From: Paenibacillus illinoisensis NBRC 15959
GTDB lineage: Bacteria > Bacillota > Bacilli > Paenibacillales > Paenibacillaceae
Length of the DNA stretch: 64,000 bases
Assembly (NCBI RefSeq): GCF_004000925.1
Contig: NZ_BIME01000002.1
Span: forward strand, 434,001-498,000
Direction of reading: 5' to 3'
Below the pieces are notes generated by a model. That model was not told the origin of the DNA and ran no database searches. It saw nothing but the letters and a program-made list of their open reading frames with translations. The number at the start of each line of letters is the position of its first letter. The first letter of the stretch is position 1. The position numbers were made by a program, and so were the translations under genes. This document shows positions 54,958-63,895 of the stretch, piece by piece.

Positions 54958-56349
54958 ATGAAATCCGCAACATCGTATGATCTAGTCATTACAGGCGGAA
55001 CAATCGTTACGGAAGTAGCCGTTGAGCGAAAGGATATCGGTATTAGGAATGGATTGATTGCTGAAATCGCAGATAACATTGATCCTTCGGGAACTCCCAT
55101 CATTGATGCAAATGGATTGACCGTGATGCCTGGTGTTATCGACACTCATGTACATTTTAATGAGCCGGGTCTGGAATCTTGGGAAGGATTCCAGACGGGT
55201 TCCGCTGCTCTTGCTGCCGGAGGAGGAACGTGCTTTCTGGATATGCCGCTCAATGCTGTTCCTCCTACAATTACAGTTCGTGCACTTCAGCAAAAAAGAG
55301 ACCGCGCGGCAGGTAAAACGTATGCGGACTATGGATTTTGGGGTGGGCTTATGCCCGGTTACCTTAAAGAGCTGCCGCTGTTGGCTGACGCCGGAGTCAT
55401 CGGTTTCAAAGCCTTCATGTCTTCTCCGGGGGACAAGGACAAGGACGGATTTCGTCGGTCAGACGACGAAACCCTCAGAGAAGGGATGCGAATGATTGCG
55501 GAGACAGGCAAACTGCTGGCACTCCATGCTGAACATGAGCCGACTATTGCAAGGCTCACTCGTGAAGCCCGCAGCTTGGGGCGGTTCGACCCGGCGAGCT
55601 ATACAGCTTCACGTCCGATAGAGGCAGAGGTGGAAGCAGTGGAAACAGCGCTGCGTTATGCAGCCGAGAGCGGATGTCGATTGCATTTTGTCCACATAAG
55701 CAGTGAATCTGCTGCAAAACGAATCCGTGAAGCCCGGCTAGCGGGAGTTGATGTAACCCTGGAGACTTGTCCGCACTATCTATGTCTGACTGAAAATGAT
55801 TTTGCAGTCATGGGTGCTGTAGCGAAATGTGCACCTCCACTGCGTGATGCGGAAGAACAGGGGAAGCTATGGGACAGGTTACAGGAAGGCTGGTTTGACT
55901 TTTTAACTTCGGATCATTCACCCTGCCCAGCCGGCATGAAGACGGGGGATGATATGTTTGAAACGTGGGGCGGCATTGCCGGTGTACAGAGCACGCTCGA
56001 ATTGATGCTGGATGAAGGATATCTGAAAAGGGGGGTTCCCCTTCCGCTGCTGGCGCGTCTGTTGTCTGGTGCCCCAGCCGAACGATTCGGACTAGATCAG
56101 GCTAAGGGACGGATTGCAGTGAACTGCGATGCCGACCTGGCCCTGGTTGACTTAAATGCTTCCTACACACTTAAAGCATCAGACCTCTATCAGAAGCATC
56201 GTCATTCCCCTTACATTGGCCGCAGCTTTGGCTGTAAAGTTAAGATGACACTGCTGCGAGGCCGGATCACGTATAGTGAAGCATCGCCATTGCTTAACCA
56301 AGGTACCGGCAGGGAATTCAGTATCGTCTGCCCGGGAGCGGTGAAATAA
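54958..56349 (+). CDS. allB: Allantoinase (cyclic amidohydrolase)
   Basis: This 463-residue enzyme has all ligands of the dinuclear hydantoinase/allantoinase site: H64 and H66 in DTHVHFNEPG, carboxylated K151 in GFKAFMSS, H190 in LHAEHE, H246 in FVHISS and D319 in SDHSP. The FNEPG and GFKAFMS motifs favour allantoinase over dihydropyrimidinase. It would open the hydantoin ring of allantoin to allantoate, but with a sugar-type importer and no allantoate hydrolase nearby, another hydantoin-like ring is possible. GGAGGAG precedes the ATG. Confidence 0.87.
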   Translation: MKSATSYDLVITGGTIVTEVAVERKDIGIRNGLIAEIADNIDPSGTPIIDANGLTVMPGVIDTHVHFNEPGLESWEGFQTGSAALAAGGGTCFLDMPLNAVPPTITVRALQQKRDRAAGKTYADYGFWGGLMPGYLKELPLLADAGVIGFKAFMSSPGDKDKDGFRRSDDETLREGMRMIAETGKLLALHAEHEPTIARLTREARSLGRFDPASYTASRPIEAEVEAVETALRYAAESGCRLHFVHISSESAAKRIREARLAGVDVTLETCPHYLCLTENDFAVMGAVAKCAPPLRDAEEQGKLWDRLQEGWFDFLTSDHSPCPAGMKTGDDMFETWGGIAGVQSTLELMLDEGYLKRGVPLPLLARLLSGAPAERFGLDQAKGRIAVNCDADLALVDLNASYTLKASDLYQKHRHSPYIGRSFGCKVKMTLLRGRITYSEASPLLNQGTGREFSIVCPGAVK

Positions 56350-56406
56350 GTAGCTAGTCATGCTTGATCTTGAAAAGAGTACGTCCCATTTCAAGGAGGG
56401 AAAGCA

Positions 56407-56811
56407 ATGACCGCAAAAGCTGGTAGATTGTCTGCCGTTCAGGAAGATCTTCACCGATTGGTTCAAGACATTCCGCGAGAGCAAATGCAACAATATGTCG
56501 ACCGCTATATTGGCAGCCTGCTTACAGTAGAAGGCTATGATCCTGAGCTTCTACAGACACTGGAAACGTACGCAATTTGTAATGGCCACATCAATGAAAT
56601 GTCCTCCAGGTTGTACATTCACCGCAATACAGCGGCTTACCGACTGGAGAAGTTGGAACGGCTCATTGGTATTCCGCTTAAAGAAACCGAAAACCTGTTG
56701 CTGCTAAATCTGGTGTTCCTGTTCCGCCGCCTGCTTGATGCAGAAAAGGCCAATGCGTCTGCCAATAGCCTTCTTACTCAGGACTATCGAAGCTGTTATC
56801 GCACATCATAA
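56407..56811 (+). CDS. Mini PucR-type regulator (C-terminal part only)
   Basis: This 134-residue protein matches only the end of PucR/CdaR regulators: the tail of the GGDEF-like domain (YVDRYIGSLLTVEGYDPELLQTLETYAI) and the HTH_30 helix-turn-helix (NEMSSRLYIHRNTAAYRLEKLERLIGIPL). Full PucR proteins are about 500 residues. AAGGAGGG seven bases before the ATG shows it is set up for translation. It closes the allantoinase operon, and PucR is the purine-catabolism activator of Bacillus, so a truncated or compact regulator fits. Pseudogene status cannot be excluded. Confidence 0.7.
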   Translation: MTAKAGRLSAVQEDLHRLVQDIPREQMQQYVDRYIGSLLTVEGYDPELLQTLETYAICNGHINEMSSRLYIHRNTAAYRLEKLERLIGIPLKETENLLLLNLVFLFRRLLDAEKANASANSLLTQDYRSCYRTS

Positions 56812-56842
56812 TTCCAAAAAAGGTGAAAGAATAGAAAGAGAA

Positions 56843-56892
56843 AAGGGCGACTCTAACCGTTTTGAACAGCGGAGATCAGAGTCGTCTTTTTT
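56843..56892 (+). terminator. Terminator of the allantoinase operon
   Basis: GCGACTCT pairs with AGAGTCGTC with an inner CCG/CGG pair, followed by six T. Downstream to 57230 only a cre box is seen. Confidence 0.82.
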
Positions 56893-57007
56893 GGCATTCA
56901 TTGAATTGAATCGCTGGATTTCAAATTCAGAATATGATTATTCATCAATAATTCTTAAGGATATGTCATTGTATCATGCACGAAGAAACCTTACTTTTAA
57001 ATAACGA

Positions 57008-57021
57008 TGGAAACGCTAACA
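57008..57021 (+). promoter_or_regulatory. cre-like site upstream of the third importer operon
   Basis: TGGAAACGCTAACA matches the cre consensus at 13 of 14 positions. It lies 209 bases before the binding-protein gene; the promoter itself is not clear to me. Confidence 0.6.
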
Positions 57022-57230
57022 AGTCAGAAAGAGTGGTGTTTTAATATGCGCTAACTGTCATTTCACCTTGCAATGTAATGACAAATTCAGGTTTGAAAGG
57101 TTGTAGATCCTTGATGTTACATGAGGATAGATTAGTATTTCCTTTTTATTCGATTGCCACTTGAGAATCCAAATTCATTCATCGGGTTACGACACCAGTC
57201 GCTCGCCTAAGTATAAAAGGGAGGATAACT

Positions 57231-58532
57231 ATGAGAAAATTTGCAATCATTCTGCTTATCGGAATATTCGTGACAGTGATCACCGCCTGCTCAGCAAACA
57301 GTGATCAAGCAGAGGGGAATTCATCGGGTAATGGAGAAATTTCCGGTGACCTTACCGTATTTGGGTGGGGCGGCGGCGAGGAACTCCAGTCTCGAAAGGA
57401 AGCAACCAAAATTTTCAAAAAATTGTATCCAAAAGTGAAGGTACATGAAGTTTGGCTCCCGGCAGATAACATTGATGTCAAGCTGGATGCAGCTCTGGCT
57501 GCTGGAAATGCCGGTGATGTGATCATGATGTCTCCAGACTGGAAAGGGTTGAGATCCAAATGGTTCGAAGATTTAAACCCTTATATTGAGAAGGATCAAC
57601 TGGACCTCGAGGCATTGTTAACACAGGGAGTTGATGGGGGATATGTCGATGCGGACGGAAAACGCGAAGGCATGCCAACAACCGCTTCGGATTTTATGAT
57701 TGCTTATAATAAAGACATTTTTGACAAGGCGGGGCTCCCGTACCCAACGAATGACTGGACTTGGGATGATTTTTCGGCAACAGCCAAACAGGTCTCCTCG
57801 GGTGAAGGTGCCAACCGGGTCTATGGCATTGTGTCCCACTGGATCTTGCAAAGTTTTGCACCTTTTATATACGGCGGGATGCCATATAACGAGGATTGGA
57901 GCAAACAGACTCTGGATGATCCCAATACTCTGAAGGGATACCAGTTGTTCGGAGACCTAGTGAAAGCAAAAGCAATGCCAGATGATGCGGCCGCCAAAAG
58001 CATGCCTATGGACCAAATGTTCGCTGCAGGTAGAGCTGCGATGTATCCGTTAGGTGTGTTTGAAGCTTCGACGATTGCCAAAAATATCGGTTCCAATTTT
58101 CAATGGGGTATCGTGATGCCTCCAAAAGATCCATCCGGTAAAACCGTCAACATTAAATTCCAGACAGGCTTCGCCATGAACAAGGATTCAAAAAATAAGG
58201 AAGCTGCGTGGGCTTATATTAAAACCGTCTCTCTGAATAAAGAGGTCGGAGATCTGTACAGTAAGGTAAATCTTCCTGCGGCAAAAGAATCGGCGGATAG
58301 TACTTTTGCCAACTTGAAAATTGAAGGCACAGATATCTCCATGGTGGATTTCGTAACAGGGTTGCAGGATGCCATAACTTTCCCGTGGGGTGGCTCCATT
58401 GCAAAGGCGGGGGACCTCTATGAGCAAACCTGGCAGCAGGTCACTGTTCAAGGAAAATCCGCTGAGGAAGCGGCGAAAGCCTATACATCCCAAATTCAGT
58501 CCGCTCTCGACTCCATTCATCAAAGTAAATAA
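57231..58532 (+). CDS. Extracellular solute-binding lipoprotein (CUT1 type)
   Basis: This 433-residue lipoprotein has a signal sequence ending VITACSAN, with lipobox ITAC. It is the receptor of the third importer. The downstream GH43 enzyme and two AraC regulators point to arabinose- or xylose-containing oligosaccharides as ligand. GGGAGG precedes the ATG. An aromatic-rich middle (NDWTWDDFSATAKQV, SHWILQSFAPFIYGG) is typical of sugar-binding clefts. Confidence 0.88.
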   Translation: MRKFAIILLIGIFVTVITACSANSDQAEGNSSGNGEISGDLTVFGWGGGEELQSRKEATKIFKKLYPKVKVHEVWLPADNIDVKLDAALAAGNAGDVIMMSPDWKGLRSKWFEDLNPYIEKDQLDLEALLTQGVDGGYVDADGKREGMPTTASDFMIAYNKDIFDKAGLPYPTNDWTWDDFSATAKQVSSGEGANRVYGIVSHWILQSFAPFIYGGMPYNEDWSKQTLDDPNTLKGYQLFGDLVKAKAMPDDAAAKSMPMDQMFAAGRAAMYPLGVFEASTIAKNIGSNFQWGIVMPPKDPSGKTVNIKFQTGFAMNKDSKNKEAAWAYIKTVSLNKEVGDLYSKVNLPAAKESADSTFANLKIEGTDISMVDFVTGLQDAITFPWGGSIAKAGDLYEQTWQQVTVQGKSAEEAAKAYTSQIQSALDSIHQSK

Positions 58533-58558
58533 ACGAATAATGAACACCCGGTTACAAC

Positions 58559-58583
58559 GAGGGGGGAGCGATCTTCCCCCTTC
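58559..58583 (+). terminator. Intra-operon hairpin between binding protein and permeases
   Basis: AGGGGGGA and TCCCCCT pair across GCGATCT with a short TTCT tail. It can lower permease expression relative to the binding protein. Confidence 0.6.
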
Positions 58584-58628
58584 TATCCTAATCCGGTCTC
58601 AATAGGAGGCAGCTTTGGAGGCGAAAGA

Positions 58629-59522
58629 ATGAAGGCGCGAAACAACCGCATTGAAAACAGGGAGGAGAAACAATTCTTCCTTTTTATCTCGCCATGGCTT
58701 TTAGGTTTTCTAATATTCACCTTATATCCAATGGGTTATTCTATCTTTTTGGTTTTCACCGATATGGATATGACCGGCTCAGGCCAATTTGTCGGCTTAG
58801 ATAATATCGTCAGGGCCTTTACACAGGATCCACTATTTTATCGTTCCTTGCTAAACACATTATATTTTGTGTTGGTTTCTGTTCCGGCCAGTTTACTCAT
58901 GTCGTTTCTGATTGCTCTTCTGCTCAATCAAAAAATAAAGGGAGTTGGTTTTTTCAGAACCAGCTTCTATATCCCGTATATCACATCAGGGGTTGCGGTT
59001 ACCTTGCTATGGGGCTGGATTTTTAATGCCCAGTTTGGCTTTATCAATTATTTCCTTTCTCTATTCGGTATTACCGGTCCTAACTGGTTAAGCGATACGA
59101 AATGGGCCATGCCGGCGATTATTATTATGGGGATCTGGACCATCGGGAATTCCATCATCATTACACTGGCGGGGCTGCAGGATATTCCGGAAGCCTTATA
59201 TGAGAGCGCTGAGATTGATGGAGCAAGCAGTTTAGTCAAAATTACGCAGATTACCCTGCCCCTGATCACGCCAACGCTTTATTTTAATCTGGTTATGGGG
59301 ATCATTGGTGGTTTCCAAATCTTTATGCAGCCTTACATTCTGACCGAGGGTGGCCCCAGCTACTCCACCTACACGTACATGATGCATATCTATAACAGCG
59401 GATTTAAATACAACGAGATGGGTTATGCGTCAACTCTGGCCTGGTTATTGTTCGTCGTTATTATGATCATCACGCTAATCGTAAACCGGACTTCCCGACA
59501 CTGGGTTTATTACGATAACTAA
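58629..59522 (+). CDS. ABC permease (MalF type)
   Basis: This 297-residue protein has six helices and the EAA loop YESAEIDGASSLVKITQITLP. It is the first membrane subunit of the third importer. The start follows GGAGGCGAAAGA. The next gene begins three bases after its stop region with GGGAGG. Confidence 0.9.
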   Translation: MKARNNRIENREEKQFFLFISPWLLGFLIFTLYPMGYSIFLVFTDMDMTGSGQFVGLDNIVRAFTQDPLFYRSLLNTLYFVLVSVPASLLMSFLIALLLNQKIKGVGFFRTSFYIPYITSGVAVTLLWGWIFNAQFGFINYFLSLFGITGPNWLSDTKWAMPAIIIMGIWTIGNSIIITLAGLQDIPEALYESAEIDGASSLVKITQITLPLITPTLYFNLVMGIIGGFQIFMQPYILTEGGPSYSTYTYMMHIYNSGFKYNEMGYASTLAWLLFVVIMIITLIVNRTSRHWVYYDN

Positions 59523-59525
59523 AAT

Positions 59526-60398
59526 TTGGGAGGTGCAACCATGGAGGCTTATTACAAAAGTAAAAAAACCAGCAGCCGGATTAAAGTCAGTCTGAGTTAT
59601 GTGATATTGACGATCATAGCAGTCGTGTTTATCTTTCCGTTTATATGGATGCTTTCAACCGCCTTTAAAATTCCTTCGGAAGCCTATACGCTGCCTCCCA
59701 AAATCATCCCGGAAACGTTCACTTGGGATAACTTCATTCAGGGCTGGCAATATGCGGATTTCACCCGTTATACATGGAATACCTTAATCGTAACAGGACT
59801 TGCGACGATTGGAACGGTTCTTTCCGCTTCATTTGTAGCCTATGGCTTTGCACGGTTTAAATCTCGATACAGCGGATTGTTATTTACGATCGTGCTTGCG
59901 ACCATGATGCTCCCCAGTCAGGTCACTCTCGTTCCTACTTACCTCTTGTTCACCAAGCTTGGTTGGCTCGATACCTTGATGCCTCTTATTGTTCCATCCT
60001 TTTTTGGGGGAGGCGCTTTTAACATTTTCCTGCTGCGACAATTCTTCAAAACCATTCCGAAAGATTTGGATGAAGCCGCATATATCGACGGTGCCAATGC
60101 ATTCCAGATTTATTACAAAATACTGCTGCCTGCAATCAAACCGGCTTTGATTACGGTCGGTCTCATGTCGATTACCTTTCACTGGAATGATTACATGTCT
60201 CCGCTGATCTATTTGAACAGCGATCAGAATTTCACACTCGCTATCGGTTTGCAGTTCTTCCAAAATTCTTTTGGCTCCTCGCAAATACAGATGCTGATGG
60301 CTGTTTCTTTAATTACCGTTATTCCTGTGCTAATCCTCTTCTTCATCGGACAGAGATATTTTATTCAGGGGATTACAATGACCGGAATCAAAGGATGA
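59526..60398 (+). CDS. ABC permease (MalG type)
   Basis: This 290-residue protein has six helices and the EAA loop LDEAAYIDGANAFQIYYKILLP. ATG 59526 has no site; ATG 59541 (M6, MEAYYKSKK) lies eight bases after GGGAGG and is the better start. Its 3' end overlaps the convergent AraC gene by 11 bases. Confidence 0.88.
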   Translation: MGGATMEAYYKSKKTSSRIKVSLSYVILTIIAVVFIFPFIWMLSTAFKIPSEAYTLPPKIIPETFTWDNFIQGWQYADFTRYTWNTLIVTGLATIGTVLSASFVAYGFARFKSRYSGLLFTIVLATMMLPSQVTLVPTYLLFTKLGWLDTLMPLIVPSFFGGGAFNIFLLRQFFKTIPKDLDEAAYIDGANAFQIYYKILLPAIKPALITVGLMSITFHWNDYMSPLIYLNSDQNFTLAIGLQFFQNSFGSSQIQMLMAVSLITVIPVLILFFIGQRYFIQGITMTGIKG

Positions 60399-61194
60399 CC
60401 TTTTCGGAATTTGCAGGGCCGGGAGTTAAGTTACTCGTGCGTTTGTGGAATTTCTTGGGTGATGAACCGGTCATTTGTTTGAACTGTCTACAAAAATGCT
60501 CCACATTGCGGTAACCGCACCGATCCGCAATCTCCGCAACCGTATACTGATCATGTCTTAGATATTCTTTGGCTAAGCGAATCCGGCTATGAATAACATC
60601 ATCCATACACGAGAGGCCAAACAATTTTTTGTAAATCAACTGCAGATATCCTGGACTGATGCTAATAATTTTAGCCATTTCCGATATGGTCCAGGGGTGG
60701 CTTGGATTGTTATGAATGGCCGCCCGAAGTTTTAAAAGATTGTAGTGCTGAGGACTAATTTCCTCTTGAAAGTAAGACTCCAGCAGCTTGTTGAACAGGG
60801 TTCGGAGCAGGCAATCAATGGACGATTCTCTGTAGTCCTTATTGAATGAATTCTCTACGACGAGCAGCTGGAACAGCTTGTGACAATATTCAGGATCATC
60901 CAAAGGAAAAGGCTTGCCATAGGGAAGCGAGGTTTCGGTTACGTAAGGTTCATCGCTTGCAAAGCGGATCCAGTCATTAATATATTTCCCTGCGGAAGCC
61001 CGGTAGTATATTTTTTGATGGGGCTCGAAAAGAACAGCACAATGAGGAGGGTATTCCTTGAGTTTTCCATCTACCCAGAACTGAGCGGGAGTCTGCGTAA
61101 TGACCAGAAGCCAGCAGGGATGTCCCTGGGGAATATCAAAAACAAAATTGCTATGATGTGCTGCGTCATATTCTACGTAAAATATATTTGTCAT
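60388..61194 (-). CDS. AraC family regulator
   Basis: This 268-residue protein has an N-terminal cupin-like domain (residues about 15-90, HCAVLFEPHQKIYYRA) and a C-terminal AraC helix-turn-helix pair (about 165-260: TISEMAKIISISPGYLQLIYKK and VAEIADRCGYRNVEHFCRQFK). It is divergent from the GH43 gene across 109 bases and convergent with the importer, so it probably induces both. The effector is likely an arabino- or xylo-sugar, by context. Confidence 0.88.
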   Translation of the reverse strand: MTNIFYVEYDAAHHSNFVFDIPQGHPCWLLVITQTPAQFWVDGKLKEYPPHCAVLFEPHQKIYYRASAGKYINDWIRFASDEPYVTETSLPYGKPFPLDDPEYCHKLFQLLVVENSFNKDYRESSIDCLLRTLFNKLLESYFQEEISPQHYNLLKLRAAIHNNPSHPWTISEMAKIISISPGYLQLIYKKLFGLSCMDDVIHSRIRLAKEYLRHDQYTVAEIADRCGYRNVEHFCRQFKQMTGSSPKKFHKRTSNLTPGPANSEKVIL

Positions 61195-61303
61195 TGATTT
61201 TCACCTATATCATGTAAGTTTATCAGACGGACTATTTTTCTATTATACCGAATTCATTTTCGATTCATATTGCTTAATTACGCTGACGAGGAGTGTAGCT
61301 TTT

Positions 61304-62725
61304 ATGAAAAAACAGGGGTTCAATCCATATCTTCCATCCTGGGAGTACGTCCCTGATAGTGAGCCTTATGTATTTGAGGATAGAGTTTATGTGTACGGTT
61401 CGCATGACCGGTTTAACGGACATGTCTTTTGTCTAAACGACTACGTCTGTTGGTCAGCACCTGTGGATGACCTCGGGAATTGGCGCAATGAAGGTGTAAT
61501 CTACCAAAAGGCAGATGATCCGCTTAATCCGGGCGGCAGTATGTGCCTTTACGCCCCAGACGTTACGCTTGGTGCTGACGGACGATATTATCTTTATTAT
61601 GTGTTGGATAAAGTGCCGGTTGTTTCTGTGGCTGTATGCGATACACCAGCAGGCAAATATGAATTCTACGGATACGTGAAATATTCGGATGGCACTCGAC
61701 TGGGGGAAAGGGAAGGGGACGAGCCCCAATTCGATCCAGGCGTGCTGACCGAAGGAGAGCGTACGTATCTATATACTGGATTCTGTGCGCCCGGAGACCG
61801 ATCAAGACACGGTGCGATGGCAACGGTGCTTGGTCCCGACATGCTCACGATTGTGGAAGAGCCCGTATTCATAGCGCCGAGTCAGCCATACAGCGAAGGC
61901 AGCGGATTCGAAGGACATGAGTTTTTCGAGGCTCCTTCCATCCGGAAAAGAGGGGATACCTACTACTTGGTTTACTCCTCCATTGTCATGCATGAATTAT
62001 GTTATGCTACCAGCAAATTTCCTAACGAAGGGTTTGAATATCAGGGTGTTATCATAAGCAACTGCGATCTACATATTGACTCCTATAAACCAGCTGACAA
62101 GCCAATGTATTATGGCGGGAACAATCACGGCAGTATTGTTGAAATCCATGGAGACTGGTACATTTTCTATCACCGCCATACCAATGGGGATGCATTCAAC
62201 CGTCAGGGCTGCATTGAACGCATCTCTTTTGACGAGCATGGAATGATATCTCAGGTAGAAATGACGTCCTGCGGCGTGAATGGGGGCCCTCTTGTAGGAA
62301 AAGGGGAATATCCCGCATACCTTGCATGTAATCTTTTTGCAAAAGATGATCAAATGTATACCGGTGGTTTTGGAGGAGGTGCTTGGCTGGACAGCCGCTT
62401 TCCGAAGATTACCCAGGATGGGCGAGACGGTGATGAAGAGGTCGGATATATTGCCAATATGGTGGATTCAGCCACAGCAGGTTTTAAATATTTCAATTGT
62501 GATGGGATTCGCCAGGTCACGGTGAAGGTCCGAGGATATTGCAATGGAGAATTTGAGATTAAAACCGCATGGGACGGTCCTGTACTGGGAACGATTCCGG
62601 TACATTTTACAAATGAATGGAAAAAATATACGGCTGACATTACCGTTCCAGACGGCAGGCAGGCTTTGTATTTGACTTACAGGGGAGCAGGAGGCGCTAG
62701 CCTGTCTTCTTTTACATTAGAATAA
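61304..62725 (+). CDS. GH43 family glycoside hydrolase with C-terminal CBM6-like domain
   Basis: This 473-residue five-bladed propeller enzyme has the three GH43 carboxylates: base D18 in VPDSEPYVF, modulator D86 in YAPDVTL and acid E209 in FFEAPSIRK. The last 120 residues form a beta-sandwich resembling CBM6/CBM35 (GIRQVTVKVRGYCNGEFEI, YLTYRGAGGASLSSF). It has no signal peptide, so it acts in the cytoplasm on imported oligosaccharides as an arabinofuranosidase or xylosidase; the specificity cannot be told. GAGGAG precedes the ATG. Confidence 0.88.
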   Translation: MKKQGFNPYLPSWEYVPDSEPYVFEDRVYVYGSHDRFNGHVFCLNDYVCWSAPVDDLGNWRNEGVIYQKADDPLNPGGSMCLYAPDVTLGADGRYYLYYVLDKVPVVSVAVCDTPAGKYEFYGYVKYSDGTRLGEREGDEPQFDPGVLTEGERTYLYTGFCAPGDRSRHGAMATVLGPDMLTIVEEPVFIAPSQPYSEGSGFEGHEFFEAPSIRKRGDTYYLVYSSIVMHELCYATSKFPNEGFEYQGVIISNCDLHIDSYKPADKPMYYGGNNHGSIVEIHGDWYIFYHRHTNGDAFNRQGCIERISFDEHGMISQVEMTSCGVNGGPLVGKGEYPAYLACNLFAKDDQMYTGGFGGGAWLDSRFPKITQDGRDGDEEVGYIANMVDSATAGFKYFNCDGIRQVTVKVRGYCNGEFEIKTAWDGPVLGTIPVHFTNEWKKYTADITVPDGRQALYLTYRGAGGASLSSFTLE

Positions 62726-62761
62726 CGGCTACACAGATAGAAACACTATTAAGACAAAGTA

Positions 62762-62792
62762 AAGCAGCTGCTGGTAACCCGGCAGCTGCTTA
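62762..62792. terminator. Terminator between convergent GH43 and AraC genes
   Basis: AAGCAGCTGC pairs perfectly with GCAGCTGCTT across TGGTAACCCG, with modest T-content on each side. Confidence 0.75.
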
Positions 62793-62811
62793 TTTCATGT
62801 GGAAAAGTATT

Positions 62812-63726
62812 TCAATCACCGAGATGCTCCGCTGCAGCAGTCCGTTGGGAATGGATGCGAAATTCGCTTGGCGTGATGCCCGTCCATCGCTTGAACTGAC
62901 GGCTGAAATGCGCATTGGTCTTGTATCCAAGCATCATCGCAATATGGTCAATGTTCAGGTCTGTTTGTTTTAACAGCCGCTGGGCTTCGTTCAGAAGGGT
63001 TTCTGATAAAAACTTGCGCGGGGCTGTACCATATACCTCCCGAAAGATCCGGTTGATCTGTGAAGGGCTAATGTTCAGCGACCTCGCGATGTCTTGGATC
63101 CAGGTTCGTTCGCTCTCCCGAACGTCACCATGAAGATGGATATATCTTACGGAGTCCTCAATGTGCTCGGCAATTTGGTGGGCGATGGTTTCTTTTCTCG
63201 ATAAGGTAACGGATGCGTTCTGAGATAATTGGCCAACCAGGGAGCCGAGAAGTTCGAATACGGCGGCATGGACTTTCATCTGTTTGGAGGAAGACAACGG
63301 CATGGATAAGTGTTCTGTGGCCAGATCATACAAGGTACACAGTGAAGAGGACAGTCCTGAAGCCAGGCTCGAATCTGCCGGATAATAAATGTCCTTGCAG
63401 CGGTTGAGTTCTCTGCAGAAGGAGGTATCGTGTACGCTGAAATGAACGGAAAAGTATGTGAAACCCTGCGGTCCGGCACCTGTGCAGGAGTGAGTCATAC
63501 CCGGACGGATAAACAGAAGGTCTCCAATCGATTGACTGTACGACTGACCGTTGACCACCATGTTCATCTCGCCGTCCAACATCCAGTGAATTTCATACAT
63601 GGAATGCTCATGAGACGGATACGTCCAGTTGGAATCTACTTGTCTTGCATGCAGTCCGAGCAATTGAAAAGACATGCGAACATCGGGCAGACGGCCTAAA
63701 TATACGGCTTTTGAAAGTTTGGTCAC
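62812..63726 (-). CDS. AraC family regulator
   Basis: This 304-residue regulator has an N-terminal cupin domain with THSCTGAGPQGFTYFSVHFSV and YEIHWMLDGEMNMVVNG, and a C-terminal AraC domain (about 200-295; WIQDIARSLNISPSQINRIFRE and IDHIAMMLGYKTNAHFSRQFKR). The start is GTG, six bases after GAGGAGG. It is divergent from the partial FAH-like gene at the window edge, its likely target. Confidence 0.88.
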   Translation of the reverse strand: MTKLSKAVYLGRLPDVRMSFQLLGLHARQVDSNWTYPSHEHSMYEIHWMLDGEMNMVVNGQSYSQSIGDLLFIRPGMTHSCTGAGPQGFTYFSVHFSVHDTSFCRELNRCKDIYYPADSSLASGLSSSLCTLYDLATEHLSMPLSSSKQMKVHAAVFELLGSLVGQLSQNASVTLSRKETIAHQIAEHIEDSVRYIHLHGDVRESERTWIQDIARSLNISPSQINRIFREVYGTAPRKFLSETLLNEAQRLLKQTDLNIDHIAMMLGYKTNAHFSRQFKRWTGITPSEFRIHSQRTAAAEHLGD

Positions 63727-63895
63727 AGCTACCTCCTCGTAACGCTCTGTATTCCAAATACGAATAGATTTATTTTAACAGAAAAATAATGCGTGAAAAG
63801 GGTAAGTCGTCGGAGTGATAAGTACATCGTCATGAAACATCGCTGGTGCTATGGTAATGTTATCAACCCGGTAGGGAGATAGGGGGCAAGCTGGA

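Noticed and set aside
56735..57004. 89-codon plus-strand frame across the terminator after the mini PucR gene
   Set aside because: It overlaps the end of the PucR frame and reads through a clear terminator with no ribosome site.
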